This document shows positions 45,401-54,751 of a DNA stretch of 64,000 bases, piece after piece. Within the stretch, counting starts at the first letter, position 1, and the number at the start of each line of letters is the position of its first letter. The notes under the pieces are model-generated. The model was not told the DNA's origin. It made no database searches and saw only the letters and a list, made by a program, of their open reading frames with translations. This stretch comes from an uncultured Campylobacter sp. (GTDB lineage Bacteria > Campylobacterota > Campylobacteria > Campylobacterales > Campylobacteraceae): NCBI RefSeq assembly GCF_937981295.1, contig NZ_CALJPC010000079.1, positions 19,258 to 83,257 of the forward strand, read 5' to 3'. A program made the translations under genes and the position numbers.

Positions 45401-46779
45401 AAAAGGCTTTTTTAGCGCCGCTTCTTGCGCTGGGGCTTGCCGCGGCTCTTACTTATGCCGCGCCCGCAAAGCAGCAGAGCACGAAGGATAAGATCGCCAA
45501 AGCGGGTCAAGAGCTCAAAAGCTCGCAAAAGGAGGGGATGCAGCTCTCGCAAAAGATCGACGAGATCGCTGGCCTTATCGTAAAGGAGCAGGAGGGCTTT
45601 AAAAAGCGCGAAGGCGAGATCAAGCAGCTAAGCGACGCGATAGAAGGCCTAAAGGATCAATACGCCGCCGAAGCGCAGGAGCTTGAAAAGCTCAATAGCC
45701 AAAACGTCACTCTTCTTAGCGTGCAAAGCGATCTAGAAAGCAAGATCGCAAGCGTGATCTCGCAAGAGCTATCATTTGATCTCATCACCGACGTAAATTC
45801 CACCACTACGCCCGATTCTATCGTAGCTAGCGAAATTTTAGAGGGGCTCGGCGTCGTTATGAACGACGAGCTTAAAGGGCTAATCAAAGACTACGAAAAT
45901 AATCAAAATTTTATCAACGAGCAGAACAAAAAGATCAAATCGATCCAGGCGAGCATGGCGGGCTACGATAAGAAAAAAACCGATCTCAACGCCAAGCAAA
46001 CCACCCAAAAAGAGAAGCTCGCGCAGATGAAAAAGGACAAAGAGGACTATATCGCGCGCCTGGAGAAGATAAACGACGAGCAAGACGCCATATCTAAGAC
46101 CCTGCAGGAGCTTAAGATCATCGACGACGCCGAGGAAAAAGCCAAAGCGCAGAAGGAGGAAGCGGCGCGCCAAGCAAAGCTTGAAGCGCAGAAGCAAAAG
46201 GAGCGCCAGGCGCGCGAAAAAGAGTACGCCAAAGCAAAGGCGGCTGCCAAAAAGGCAGGCAAGCCCGAACCTGCGCCACCTAGTGAGAGCGAGCCAGAAG
46301 TGAGCGAGCCCGCGGATGAGCGCGTAAGCAAGATCAACCAAAAGGTCAAGCAGTACGGCTCTAGCTATCAGTCCTCGCGCGTTAAAAAATACAGCGGAGC
46401 CAAGACCGCGGCGCCTTTAAACGGCGCGTATTTGAAGCGAAAATTCGGCAACTACAACGATCCCGTGTATAACATCAAGCTTTTCAACGAAAATATCGTG
46501 CTGGGCTCAAACAGCGGCGACACGCAGGTTAAAGCGGTGCTGCCGGGCAAAGTGGTCTTTGCTAAAGAAACCGCCGTGCTCGATAAAGTCGTGATCCTAG
46601 AGCATAGCAGCGGTATCCATACGATCTACGCGCATCTAAATCAGATCCCGCCTACCGTGCGTGTCGGCTCCAACGTCAAAAAGGGCTACATCATCGGGCG
46701 CATCGGCTCGGATCTGACCTTTGAAGTGACGCAGCAGAACTACCACATCAACCCGCTCGATCTAATCAGCTTGAGGTGA
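45397..46779 (+). CDS. EnvC-like murein hydrolase activator (degenerate LytM)
   Basis: 460 aa. A signal peptide (cleavage after TYAAPA near 23) is followed by long coiled coil to about 290 with Lys/Glu/Ala-rich stretches, then a C-terminal M23-like fold. The zinc ligands are gone: H-x3-D is replaced around FNENIVLGSN and the HxH by DLTFEV, so it should not cut peptidoglycan but activate AmiA. Position directly after ftsE-ftsX is exactly that of such activators (C. jejuni Cj1275c). Confidence 0.9.
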   Translation: MKKAFLAPLLALGLAAALTYAAPAKQQSTKDKIAKAGQELKSSQKEGMQLSQKIDEIAGLIVKEQEGFKKREGEIKQLSDAIEGLKDQYAAEAQELEKLNSQNVTLLSVQSDLESKIASVISQELSFDLITDVNSTTTPDSIVASEILEGLGVVMNDELKGLIKDYENNQNFINEQNKKIKSIQASMAGYDKKKTDLNAKQTTQKEKLAQMKKDKEDYIARLEKINDEQDAISKTLQELKIIDDAEEKAKAQKEEAARQAKLEAQKQKERQAREKEYAKAKAAAKKAGKPEPAPPSESEPEVSEPADERVSKINQKVKQYGSSYQSSRVKKYSGAKTAAPLNGAYLKRKFGNYNDPVYNIKLFNENIVLGSNSGDTQVKAVLPGKVVFAKETAVLDKVVILEHSSGIHTIYAHLNQIPPTVRVGSNVKKGYIIGRIGSDLTFEVTQQNYHINPLDLISLR

Positions 46780-46782
46780 GCC

Positions 46783-47140
46783 ATGGGCGGGGGAAATTCT
46801 AAATTTAGCAGATCTTGCGAGGATGCCGAAAGTTTAAATTTAAGCGAGCGGGATTCCAGCTGCGATTTAAATTTAGACGAGCGGAATTCTTTAAAAGGGC
46901 AAAATTCCGCCGCTTCAAATTTGAGCGATGAAAGCTCTGCGGCGGCATTAAATTTAAGCGAGCAAAATTCCGCCTCGGCGCTAAATTTAGATAACTCAAA
47001 TTCCGAAACGACGCCAAATTTAAACAATCAAAATTTTACCGCCGCAAACACTGTCGCCGCATCAAATTTAGATAGCGAGAATTCCGCCACGGGCGCTGCC
47101 GCATTAAATTTTAAAAATAAAAATTCCATGGCGACGGACG
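46783..47140 (+). repeat. RAATTY-dense 5' region of ThrE-like gene
   Basis: About 17 RAATTY in 350 bp, alternating AAATTT (in TTAAATTTA) and AAATTC (in AAAATTCCG). Confidence 0.75.
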
Positions 47141-48126
47141 CCGAAGCGGCATCAAAAACGATGGCAGACGCTGTAAAAACAGAGGCTGCGACGAGCGCCG
47201 TAGGAACAAAAACGACGAAAGTGGCGCAAAATACTGTTGCGACGGCGGAGGCAACAGGCGCGGAAACAACACGAAACACTACCGCGCCGGCAAAAACAAC
47301 GTCAGCAGAAGCGGCGGCGAAAGAAATGCCACCAACAGAAGCAGAAGCGGCGAGGCCGCAGATCCAAGAGCTTACCAATTTTCTTAGCGAATACACCGCC
47401 AAGATGCTTAGTATCGGCACTTACACCGCGCGTATCGAGCGCTGCGTGCGCAGGATAGCGGACGCTTACGACTATGAGGCGAGCCTGATGATCTTCGTGC
47501 GCCACTTCATCATCAGCGTGATGGACCCCGCGGACAACTCCATCCGCCGTACCTACGTCAAAACGGGCGCTGCGGCGCAGATCAGCTTTGATCTGATCTC
47601 GGAGCTAAGTGCGCTTAGCTGGGAAATTTACGACGAGAAAATCCCCCTTACGCGCGCTAAGGCTGCATTTGCAGAAATTTTAGCTTTACAGAAGAAAAGC
47701 TTTGCCAAAACTCTCGTTCTGCTCAGCATCGCAAATGCCGCATTCTGCGAGCTTTTCGGCGGTGACGGCGGCGCGATGGCATTAGTTTTTGCGGCTACGG
47801 CTTTTGGAATTTGCGCCCGCTATCTGCTTAGCAAGCTCAAAATCAACCTAAAAATCCAATACATCGCGGTTTCGTTCGCAGTCTCTTTCATCGTCTCGCT
47901 AGGCGCTCGCTACGGGCTTAGCGCCACGCCCGACGTCGCCGTGGGATCGAGCATACTCTTTTTGATCCCTGGCGTCTGGCTGATCAACTCCGTCTTTGAC
48001 ATCCTAAACGAAAATATGCTCGTAGGCATCAGCAGAGGGCTAAACACGGGGCTTTTGATCATCTGCATCGCGATCGGGCTCTTTCTGACGCTTAGCATCT
48101 CAAATTTGGGGCTTGTAAATGTTTGA
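46783..48126 (+). CDS. ThrE-type threonine/serine exporter, N-terminal component, with long disordered leader
   Basis: 447 aa. Residues about 192-340 match the soluble DUF1212 domain (IGTYTARIERCVRRIADAY), and about five helices follow; in two-gene ThrE systems this is the larger partner. Residues 1-115 are Asn/Leu/Ser repeats (LNL, QNS) from RAATTY-dense DNA, and 116-190 are Ala/Thr-rich. GAGGTGA directly before the ATG at 46783 argues that the leader is translated; later in-frame ATGs at codons 116, 127 and 182 would omit most of it. It forms a pair with the next gene (8-base overlap). Confidence 0.82.
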   Translation: MGGGNSKFSRSCEDAESLNLSERDSSCDLNLDERNSLKGQNSAASNLSDESSAAALNLSEQNSASALNLDNSNSETTPNLNNQNFTAANTVAASNLDSENSATGAAALNFKNKNSMATDAEAASKTMADAVKTEAATSAVGTKTTKVAQNTVATAEATGAETTRNTTAPAKTTSAEAAAKEMPPTEAEAARPQIQELTNFLSEYTAKMLSIGTYTARIERCVRRIADAYDYEASLMIFVRHFIISVMDPADNSIRRTYVKTGAAAQISFDLISELSALSWEIYDEKIPLTRAKAAFAEILALQKKSFAKTLVLLSIANAAFCELFGGDGGAMALVFAATAFGICARYLLSKLKINLKIQYIAVSFAVSFIVSLGARYGLSATPDVAVGSSILFLIPGVWLINSVFDILNENMLVGISRGLNTGLLIICIAIGLFLTLSISNLGLVNV

Positions 48127-48619
48127 TATAGTGCTTTTGGTATTTAAGGACGCCTGCTTTGCCGCTGTGGCGGGGCTTGGGTTTGCGTATGCGTGCATGC
48201 CGCCAAAAAAGACGCTCGCCTTCTCGGCGCTGCTTGCGGCGGTTGCGCATTCGTGCAGGTTTTTGCTGATTCAAAGCCAAATTTTTTCGATCGCCGCCGC
48301 GACGCTTTTTGCGTCGTTTCTGATCGGCGTTTTGGGAATGCTCTGCGCCAAGCGCCTCAAGGTGCCCGCAGAGATCATCGCCTTTCCCGCGCTGCTTCCG
48401 ATGATCCCGGGCATCTACGCCTACAAGGCGGTCTTGGCGCTGTTTTCTTATATCAAAGCCGCAGGCGCGCAGCAGAAGCTCGCTCACCTCATCTCGTTTT
48501 TCGATAACGCCCTCGCCACGGTCTCGATCTCGCTGGCGCTCGGCACGGGCGTCTCGATAACGCTGCTAATTTTCTACGAGCAGTCCTTGATGATCACTCG
48601 CGGCGCAAGGGGTAAATAG
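48119..48619 (+). CDS. ThrE-type threonine/serine exporter, C-terminal component (DUF3815-like)
   Basis: 166 aa, five hydrophobic helices, with the PALLPMIPGIYAYKA segment typical of the smaller half of split ThrE exporters. It overlaps the end of the larger half by 8 bases, so the two act together as one amino-acid exporter in the inner membrane. Confidence 0.82.
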   Translation: MFDIVLLVFKDACFAAVAGLGFAYACMPPKKTLAFSALLAAVAHSCRFLLIQSQIFSIAAATLFASFLIGVLGMLCAKRLKVPAEIIAFPALLPMIPGIYAYKAVLALFSYIKAAGAQQKLAHLISFFDNALATVSISLALGTGVSITLLIFYEQSLMITRGARGK

Positions 48620-48651
48620 CGCTAAGCAAGAAATTTTAAGCAGGAATTGCG

Positions 48652-48705
48652 GGTAAATTTAAATTTATTATCTTCGCTAGCGAGGTAAAATTTTATAAAT
48701 TTACC
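48652..48705. repeat. Inverted repeat between convergent genes
   Basis: GGTAAATTT (48652-48660) and AAATTTACC (48697-48705) form 9-bp arms around a 36-base loop in the 125-bp gap between the exporter and a convergent gene. A second small stem CCTTG/CAAGG follows. Possible but weak bidirectional terminator. Confidence 0.3.
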
Positions 48706-48744
48706 GCCCTTGCCGCCAAGGCAAAATTTAGTTATATCCGCCAT

Positions 48745-49752
48745 TTATCGCTCCTTATCCAATATTTGTTTTATTGTTTTCTCTTTTTCGTCGTAGTAAT
48801 ATCCCATATAACTCAAAAGCATATTTCTGTAGCCCAAGATATATTTAAAGCTCTTATCTATCAATATGATATAAAAATCATATGTTGCATAATTATCTCT
48901 ATATTTGAAAGCTATTTTATTGAATGGGCGGCTAGTGTCTATATCGCTATTTTCATAAATTTTATAAGTCATGCAAAATTCTTCCAAATTATTTTTAAAA
49001 TTTCCATTTTCTTCACCATTAAGTGGTTTATATAAATTAAGAAATAATAAATTTATAGGGATTATGAGCGATGCTTCGATATTATTAATATCTATATTTG
49101 GATCTTGTAGATCTATCTTATACTTATAAACTCCATAATTTATTATTGCTTTATTCATGTCGCTTTCGCTAGCAAAATATAGATTGTATCTTAGATCCCC
49201 GTTTTCTAAAACCAAACTTTCCTTATCTTCCCAAGGATATACGACTTCGGTTTTAAAAATTTCTTTATCTATATAGGTCTCGGCATCTTGTATCGCTTTG
49301 CCGTTTCTACAAATTTTTGAGCCCAAATCCATAAGATAATCTAAATTTAGCCTTTTATCTATCTTGTAAAATTCGCATTTATCATCGGGGCGTTTATCCC
49401 CATGACATTTACTATGGACGCGTGTTAAATAATCTTTTAATTCTAGATCTTCAATATCTTCTTCGATGTGAAGATTTTTATATTTCATTCGGATATCATC
49501 TATTTTTTTAGCGATTTTTTCTTTAGAAAAGTTTTCGCTTTCATGCATCTTTTTAAGCATACACTTTAACGCTCTATCTTTAAGCTGTATATCCGTAAGA
49601 TTGCCATCTAGATCGCATACCCATTCATATGGATCGGTTTCAATTTTTTCGGCTGAATTTGGGTATTTATACTCCGCGATAATCGAAAGTATCGCGCACA
49701 AAGCGCATATTATTATGATGAAGACCAAGCACAGATAATATCTCGTTTTCAA
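48745..49752 (-). CDS. AT-rich hypothetical protein with N-terminal membrane anchor
   Basis: 335 aa, no family recognised. A hydrophobic segment at about 6-26 (YYLCLVFIIIICALCAIL) would anchor or export it; the rest is hydrophilic with many Lys, Asp, Glu and Ile and several Cys (CDLDG, KCHGDK, CEFYK). Base composition is far more AT-rich than the flanking genes, a sign of recent transfer. It starts with TTG at 49752, AGGAG 7 bases upstream. It lies alone between convergent and codirectional neighbours. Confidence 0.7.
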   Translation of the reverse strand: MKTRYYLCLVFIIIICALCAILSIIAEYKYPNSAEKIETDPYEWVCDLDGNLTDIQLKDRALKCMLKKMHESENFSKEKIAKKIDDIRMKYKNLHIEEDIEDLELKDYLTRVHSKCHGDKRPDDKCEFYKIDKRLNLDYLMDLGSKICRNGKAIQDAETYIDKEIFKTEVVYPWEDKESLVLENGDLRYNLYFASESDMNKAIINYGVYKYKIDLQDPNIDINNIEASLIIPINLLFLNLYKPLNGEENGNFKNNLEEFCMTYKIYENSDIDTSRPFNKIAFKYRDNYATYDFYIILIDKSFKYILGYRNMLLSYMGYYYDEKEKTIKQILDKER

Positions 49753-49936
49753 ATTTCGCTCCTAAAATTTTCCGCAATATACCTCACATATACTTAATCT
49801 ACGATAATTTTAGTATGCCTCAAATATCGTTAAATCAGGGCTTTTCTTGATCCGCTTCGGCAAATTTCATCTCAATGCTTCGTAGGTATTAGGCTCTCTT
49901 GCGCGCTCGTCGCACCTCTTGCCGAGAGGGTAAAAT

Positions 49937-51097
49937 TTAGCCGGGCTTTTCTGATTTAAACGCCCTTTTTGCCGTCATATAAAAGCCGCTAAAGATAAAA
50001 AGCGCCATACAAAGCGAAACGAGCGACCATAAAATTTTACCCGCGAGCCCAAAAAAATACCCCGTGTGAAGCTGATAGTTCGCATCCTTGAACTCACCCA
50101 CGGTGATACCCTCCGTCTGCTTCCGCTCCGCGATCTTGCCCGCTTTTAGATCAACGCTCGCGCCTTTTGGACGCGCGGTGGCTGGCGCATCTGGCTCATA
50201 ATACCTGACGTCGATCTTATCTCCGGCTGCGAGCATTAGGGTAAATTCTTTATACTCTATGCCACTTGATCTAAATATCTCATAAGCCCTCTGCGCGTCG
50301 CTAAATTTATACGTAGCGGGCTTTTTGCCCTCCTCTTTAGCAGATGCGGCGGCGTGATCTTTAGAAGCGGCGGCTTTAGGTGCGCTAGCTTGCGGTAAAT
50401 TTTGCGAACTTACGAAAAGCTTCATCACCGCGTCGTTATACCAGCCGTACGACCAGTTAAGCCCGGTTAAGCAGATAAGCAGGTAAATCACTGCACTTAG
50501 CGAACCTAGGCTCGTATGCAGATTGTAAAAAAGAGCGTATTTTTTGAGTTTAAAATTCGGCTTTATAGCCTCGATAAATTTACGCCTAAGCCTTGGGAAA
50601 TGCAGCCATACGCCGCTTATTACGAGCAGTATCATCGCCACGGCGCTCGCGCCCACGATCTGTTTGCCGATCTCGCCCGCAGTTTTGTTGCCGCTTAGCG
50701 CTAAACCCAAATTTCGGTGCAGAGACATCACCGTTAGCACAAAGCCCGTGCCGCGGTCCTTGCCGATGATCTGCGTAGTGTACGGATCGACCAGATATGC
50801 ATCATTTCTGTTTGCGTAAATGACGAAGGCTTCATCATCGCTTTTGGGCACGACGAGCCTTACGGGCTGTTTAACGCCCGTTTGCTCGCTAAAGCTTTGC
50901 AGAATTTTCTCCACGCTTTGCATTTCGCCCGTTTTTTCGACCTTTTTAGAGCCCGCGTTTATTAGCGCCTCAAGCTCGTGCTGATACGACAAAATTGCGC
51001 CCGTCACGCCTATAATAAGCAGCGGGATAGAAAAAACGATCGACAAAATAAGATGGATGTTAAATAAAATTTTGTTGCGCTTAAGAAGCGAGCTCAT
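49937..51097 (-). CDS. PepSY-associated transmembrane protein (iron-regulated membrane protein family)
   Basis: 386 aa, four membrane helices: near 17-38, about 145-165, 195-215 and 355-378. PepSY-like segments lie in the periplasmic loops. His residues within helices (NIHLILS, MSLHRNLGL, LHTSLGS, QLHTGYFFGL) are the kind that bind heme b in this family, members of which often serve siderophore or iron reduction. AAGGATC precedes the ATG. Iron regulation is likely by family but no Fur box was identified. Confidence 0.82.
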   Translation of the reverse strand: MSSLLKRNKILFNIHLILSIVFSIPLLIIGVTGAILSYQHELEALINAGSKKVEKTGEMQSVEKILQSFSEQTGVKQPVRLVVPKSDDEAFVIYANRNDAYLVDPYTTQIIGKDRGTGFVLTVMSLHRNLGLALSGNKTAGEIGKQIVGASAVAMILLVISGVWLHFPRLRRKFIEAIKPNFKLKKYALFYNLHTSLGSLSAVIYLLICLTGLNWSYGWYNDAVMKLFVSSQNLPQASAPKAAASKDHAAASAKEEGKKPATYKFSDAQRAYEIFRSSGIEYKEFTLMLAAGDKIDVRYYEPDAPATARPKGASVDLKAGKIAERKQTEGITVGEFKDANYQLHTGYFFGLAGKILWSLVSLCMALFIFSGFYMTAKRAFKSEKPG

Positions 51098-51560
51098 TGT
51101 AGATCCTTGTAAATTTTGATTTAGATTCGCAATTATATTGCGCGATTTTAAATATTTTCAAAAGCGAGGAATTGTTGTTTAAATTTAAGCGGCACATTCT
51201 AGGAAGCGCGGTGCGGCACAAAAACGGCGAGATCGCAGAGCGCCCAGGCACTTAGCGCAGCGTCATAAACCGCGCGCCGTAGGATTTCAGAGCCAAAATT
51301 TAATCCGCCTTTCGCGCGGCAAGATCACGCCGGTGAGGTAAAATTCTAAGCGCGTCCGTCTGCGTAAGACTAGTCCGCCTTTATTTTGAATCGAACATTG
51401 ATTTTGACTTAAGAAGCCCGAAATTACAATATCGAAATAGTAGTTTTTGACCCATTTTTTGATATAATCGGCATCTAAATTTTAACGAAAAGCGGCCGCC
51501 TTGAACGAACAAAGACGCCGCTTTAATATAAATAAATCGGGGACTTATAAAGGAGTTTAG
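51098..51560 (+). other. 463-bp divergent intergenic region
   Basis: Between the PepSY gene (minus) and the beta-propeller gene (plus). The first 250 bp read as degenerate RAATTY-containing sequence with no gene. The last 150 bp are AT-rich and hold the best promoter candidate of the window (separate entry). Confidence 0.55.
51463..51468 (+). promoter_or_regulatory. -10 element TATAAT upstream of beta-propeller gene
   Basis: Perfect TATAAT, 92 bp before the ATG at 51561, preceded by T-rich tracts (TTTTTGA, TTTTTTGA) about 10 bases apart, the Campylobacter sigma-70 pattern. Confidence 0.6.
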
Positions 51561-54185
51561 ATGATAGATTCTAACGCAAAGAGAAAACGACAATTTACGA
51601 TATGCTTTGCTATTTTAATGGTTATTCTGCCGCTTGCTTTTTTGTGCATGAAATATATCGATAAAGAGCCCGATGATTTAAAGCAAAGTTCTGCTATCGA
51701 TCAGCCGACGATGCAGAAAAAAGAGACGAGCAAAGAAAATTTTCAAATTCCGCAAAACAGCGATAAATTTATCGGCAAAAACGACGCAACGATTGAAAAA
51801 GATATCGCAAACAACTCCGTTCAAATTCCGTCTATCGATAAAGCATCCGAAAATTCAGAACAAAGCCCAGCTATCGATCAGCACGCGATACCGAAAAAAG
51901 AGGCAAGTAAAGAAAAGGTTGAAATTCCACAAAATAGCGGTAAATTTAGTAGCAAGAAAAGCAATAAATTTACGGGCAAAAAAGACGTAACGATATATAA
52001 AAAAGATATCATAAATAACTCCGTTCAAATTCCGTTTGAAGTGCGCGATATGATGGTATCTCAGGGCAAAAAGAGGCTATATACTCTCGGGCACGATAGA
52101 GACGGTATAAGCGTGATAGATATATCAAATTTAGACCACATAGAGTTGCTCGGGCTTTTTTATTTCCCGGAAGCTAGATATAACGTAGAAAATATCCAAG
52201 CGGCCGAGTCAAACGACGGAGAAAGCCTATATGTGGCAAGCCCAAATTTAGGGATTTTACGCCTTGACGTTAGAGACCCTAAAAATATAAAGATCGCGAC
52301 CAAATTTCAAGCCAAAGGTTTCTCCAAAATAAAACTAAGCGAAAATAACCAACTAGCCTACGTAAAAGCCAAAAACAGTATGGTTATTTTAGATATTTCG
52401 TCAGATAATATAAAAATGTTAGGCGAGTTTATAGGTATGGAGACCTTTAATCCGATAGAAAAAGGCGATATCGCCATATATTCGGATAAATACGTTTTTA
52501 TGTCCGACTTCGCGGGTCTTCATGTACTTGACGTGAGCGATCCGAAAAACATAAAAGAGGTTTATAAACGAGATAATTTCGGAGTCATTATAAATTTACA
52601 AATTTCTGCCGATAAAAAATATCTATACGCAAACGAACTTCATACTTTTAATGTTTACAGCATCAAAAACATAGACGATATCGAGCATCTGAATAACTAT
52701 ACCGTTAGTAATAGAATTTATACTTTTGATATCAGCGGGGATGACGAAATAATATATTTGTCTAGAAGCAAAGACGGCTCGGACGATACGGCTTTACCGA
52801 GCATAGACGTCTTAGATATTTCCGGCGGATTCGAGCCTACCCGTCTAAAAAGCTATTATATGCCGGAGGCTGATGATGTAAATTCGGCGCTACCTTTAGA
52901 CGAACGCCGCATGATTATATCTTTGGTGTCCGATTTTAAAGGTTTTATAAGCGTTATAAAAAATAACGATGATACAAATACTTTAACAGAAGAACCCATA
53001 AAAAATGAGATAGGAAGCAAAGAGCTAGAGGATTCAAGTAAAAATATAGACAAATCAAAGCCTGTTTGGGATCTGCCTTTTTCTCAAAACGGCTTTTCAT
53101 CTATCAATATGGCCGTATCTACCGACGACGGATATATATTAGCCGGAGAATACGAAAGCGGTAGAAGTCCCGATCTTTTTATGAAGGTTGATAAGAGCGG
53201 GCGCGAAATTTGGAGAAAAATAATCGATAAAAGCTTTATCGGAAGAGGAAATTTAATAGCAGCCCAGATGCAAAGCTACTACGTATTAGGAAACGAAGAG
53301 GCGGCTTACATCGTAGATAAGGCGACATATAAAATCTCAAATACGCTTCCTCGCGCCCTAAAACAGATAGCTCCGACGGATAATGATGAATTTGTGGCGT
53401 GCGATTATGGAAATAATATATTTAGAATGGATAAAAACGCAAAAATAATCTGGGAGAAACCGATCGACGTTTCGCATCTGCCAGATACTTTTTATAACAG
53501 TTACACATATGATAAAACATCCCCGGATAAGCAACCGGAAGTAAAGAAAATTAAAGAACCGAAAGACGGTCTTATAAAGATATTAAAAACGAGTGACGGA
53601 GGTTTTATTCTGGTCGTAGAAGAGCTAGGAATTCTTAAATTTAACCCGGACGGAAACCTTATATTTGAAACCAAAATAGATATGCGCGGGTATTTTTTAA
53701 AAGATATGATCAAGTGCGACGACGGCTCTATTTTGATGCTATTTGAAACAAGCAATACCGCCGATATTATAAAGCTAAATGGCCGCGGCGAGCTTATAAA
53801 AAAATCGACCGTTTATGAAAGTAAAGATTCATTTTATCTAGCCTCTATCGCTAAATACAAGGAAGGCAAATATTTAATAGGGCTTAAGTTATCAAAAGAT
53901 GATCGCCTGCTGCTTCTTGAAATAAACGGTGAAAATAATGTAACGGATCAAAAATATATAGACAATCTCGGAAAATATGTAACCTTTCATAATCTATTAA
54001 ATATACCGGACAGGGGCGTGTTGGTCGCGGGACGTAGAACATATACAAAAATAAGACCGCCTGAATATATAGGAGGCAAGCTAGTAAAACTCTCCGACTA
54101 CCATATAGAAGAAGCCTATATGTTTATAGTAAATTTTCACCAAAAGCTAAGCGAGCAAAATTTTAGCGCCGAAGATAGAGAGTAA
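51561..54185 (+). CDS. Membrane-anchored double beta-propeller protein with LVIVD repeats
   Basis: 874 aa. A single hydrophobic segment (about 12-30) anchors it, so most of the chain is periplasmic or exported. Residues 42-158 hold two tandem copies of a linker unit. About 160-470 are LVIVD-type repeats (ISVIDISNLD, LHVLDVSDPKN), a beta-propeller; about 495-850 resemble a second propeller (GYILAGEYE, KVDKSGREIW). No enzyme residues are apparent; the role is unknown, and such proteins often bind partners at the cell surface. AAGGAG stands 5 bases before the ATG. AT-rich like the 48745 gene. Confidence 0.78.
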   Translation: MIDSNAKRKRQFTICFAILMVILPLAFLCMKYIDKEPDDLKQSSAIDQPTMQKKETSKENFQIPQNSDKFIGKNDATIEKDIANNSVQIPSIDKASENSEQSPAIDQHAIPKKEASKEKVEIPQNSGKFSSKKSNKFTGKKDVTIYKKDIINNSVQIPFEVRDMMVSQGKKRLYTLGHDRDGISVIDISNLDHIELLGLFYFPEARYNVENIQAAESNDGESLYVASPNLGILRLDVRDPKNIKIATKFQAKGFSKIKLSENNQLAYVKAKNSMVILDISSDNIKMLGEFIGMETFNPIEKGDIAIYSDKYVFMSDFAGLHVLDVSDPKNIKEVYKRDNFGVIINLQISADKKYLYANELHTFNVYSIKNIDDIEHLNNYTVSNRIYTFDISGDDEIIYLSRSKDGSDDTALPSIDVLDISGGFEPTRLKSYYMPEADDVNSALPLDERRMIISLVSDFKGFISVIKNNDDTNTLTEEPIKNEIGSKELEDSSKNIDKSKPVWDLPFSQNGFSSINMAVSTDDGYILAGEYESGRSPDLFMKVDKSGREIWRKIIDKSFIGRGNLIAAQMQSYYVLGNEEAAYIVDKATYKISNTLPRALKQIAPTDNDEFVACDYGNNIFRMDKNAKIIWEKPIDVSHLPDTFYNSYTYDKTSPDKQPEVKKIKEPKDGLIKILKTSDGGFILVVEELGILKFNPDGNLIFETKIDMRGYFLKDMIKCDDGSILMLFETSNTADIIKLNGRGELIKKSTVYESKDSFYLASIAKYKEGKYLIGLKLSKDDRLLLLEINGENNVTDQKYIDNLGKYVTFHNLLNIPDRGVLVAGRRTYTKIRPPEYIGGKLVKLSDYHIEEAYMFIVNFHQKLSEQNFSAEDRE
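51684..52034 (+). repeat. In-gene tandem duplication of linker unit
   Basis: Protein residues 42-90 and 101-158 share AIDQ, KKE-SKE, IPQNS-KF and NNSVQIP in the same order. The second copy has an internal extra KFSSKKSN-like segment. Indicates a duplication followed by drift. Confidence 0.75.
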
Positions 54186-54751
54186 AGCACTAAATTAGCG
54201 TCTAAATTTAATGAAAGAGCTTTGACGAAATTAGCTACGCCGCGGGATTTATAAGATGGAACATAAAAATAATCAGCATACGCGGCAAAAATAGTAGCTT
54301 TAAATTTAAAGCGGGATATTTGTATGCACGAAAAGATATAGATTTTTTGCAAAATTTTATATCGGAAAAGCTCGCTGAAATTTCAAAAGCTAAAGCAAGC
54401 AAGATGCCTGGGCTTAATTTAACGCTAAAAATATCTAAATTTTTCCCTAAATCCATAGCCGTGAAAGGTTACGATAAAAAGCGACAAAGCCGTGAAAATT
54501 TATGGCAAGTTGCGGCGAAGAGACGTAATGATCGCGCGAGTAGCAGCCGTAAAATGTACGCGTAGCGAAGCGGCGCAATGATTGCGCGTACAAGTGCGCA
54601 TAAGCCTAAAAGACGAGCCGGGCGTTTAAATTTAGCTCACGATTTTAAAATCCTAAATTCCAAACCGCTCCGTCAAAATCGTCAAAATTTAGCCTATTTT
54701 TTACCTAAAATTTCGTAAAATTACGACTTTAAATTTTCAAAAAGGACGCAG
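54186..54751 (+). other. 566-bp stretch without recognised gene
   Basis: An open frame at 54320-54565 (81 codons) has no ribosome site or family and ends in basic low-complexity sequence; I do not call it. The 3' half shows short repeats (GCGCAATGATTGCGCG, GCGTAC-type words) and RAATTY. AAAAAGGA near 54742 serves the next gene. Confidence 0.45.

Noticed and set aside
54320..54565. 81-codon open frame downstream of the propeller gene
   Set aside because: Only non-ATG start, no ribosome site, C-terminal half is basic low complexity.
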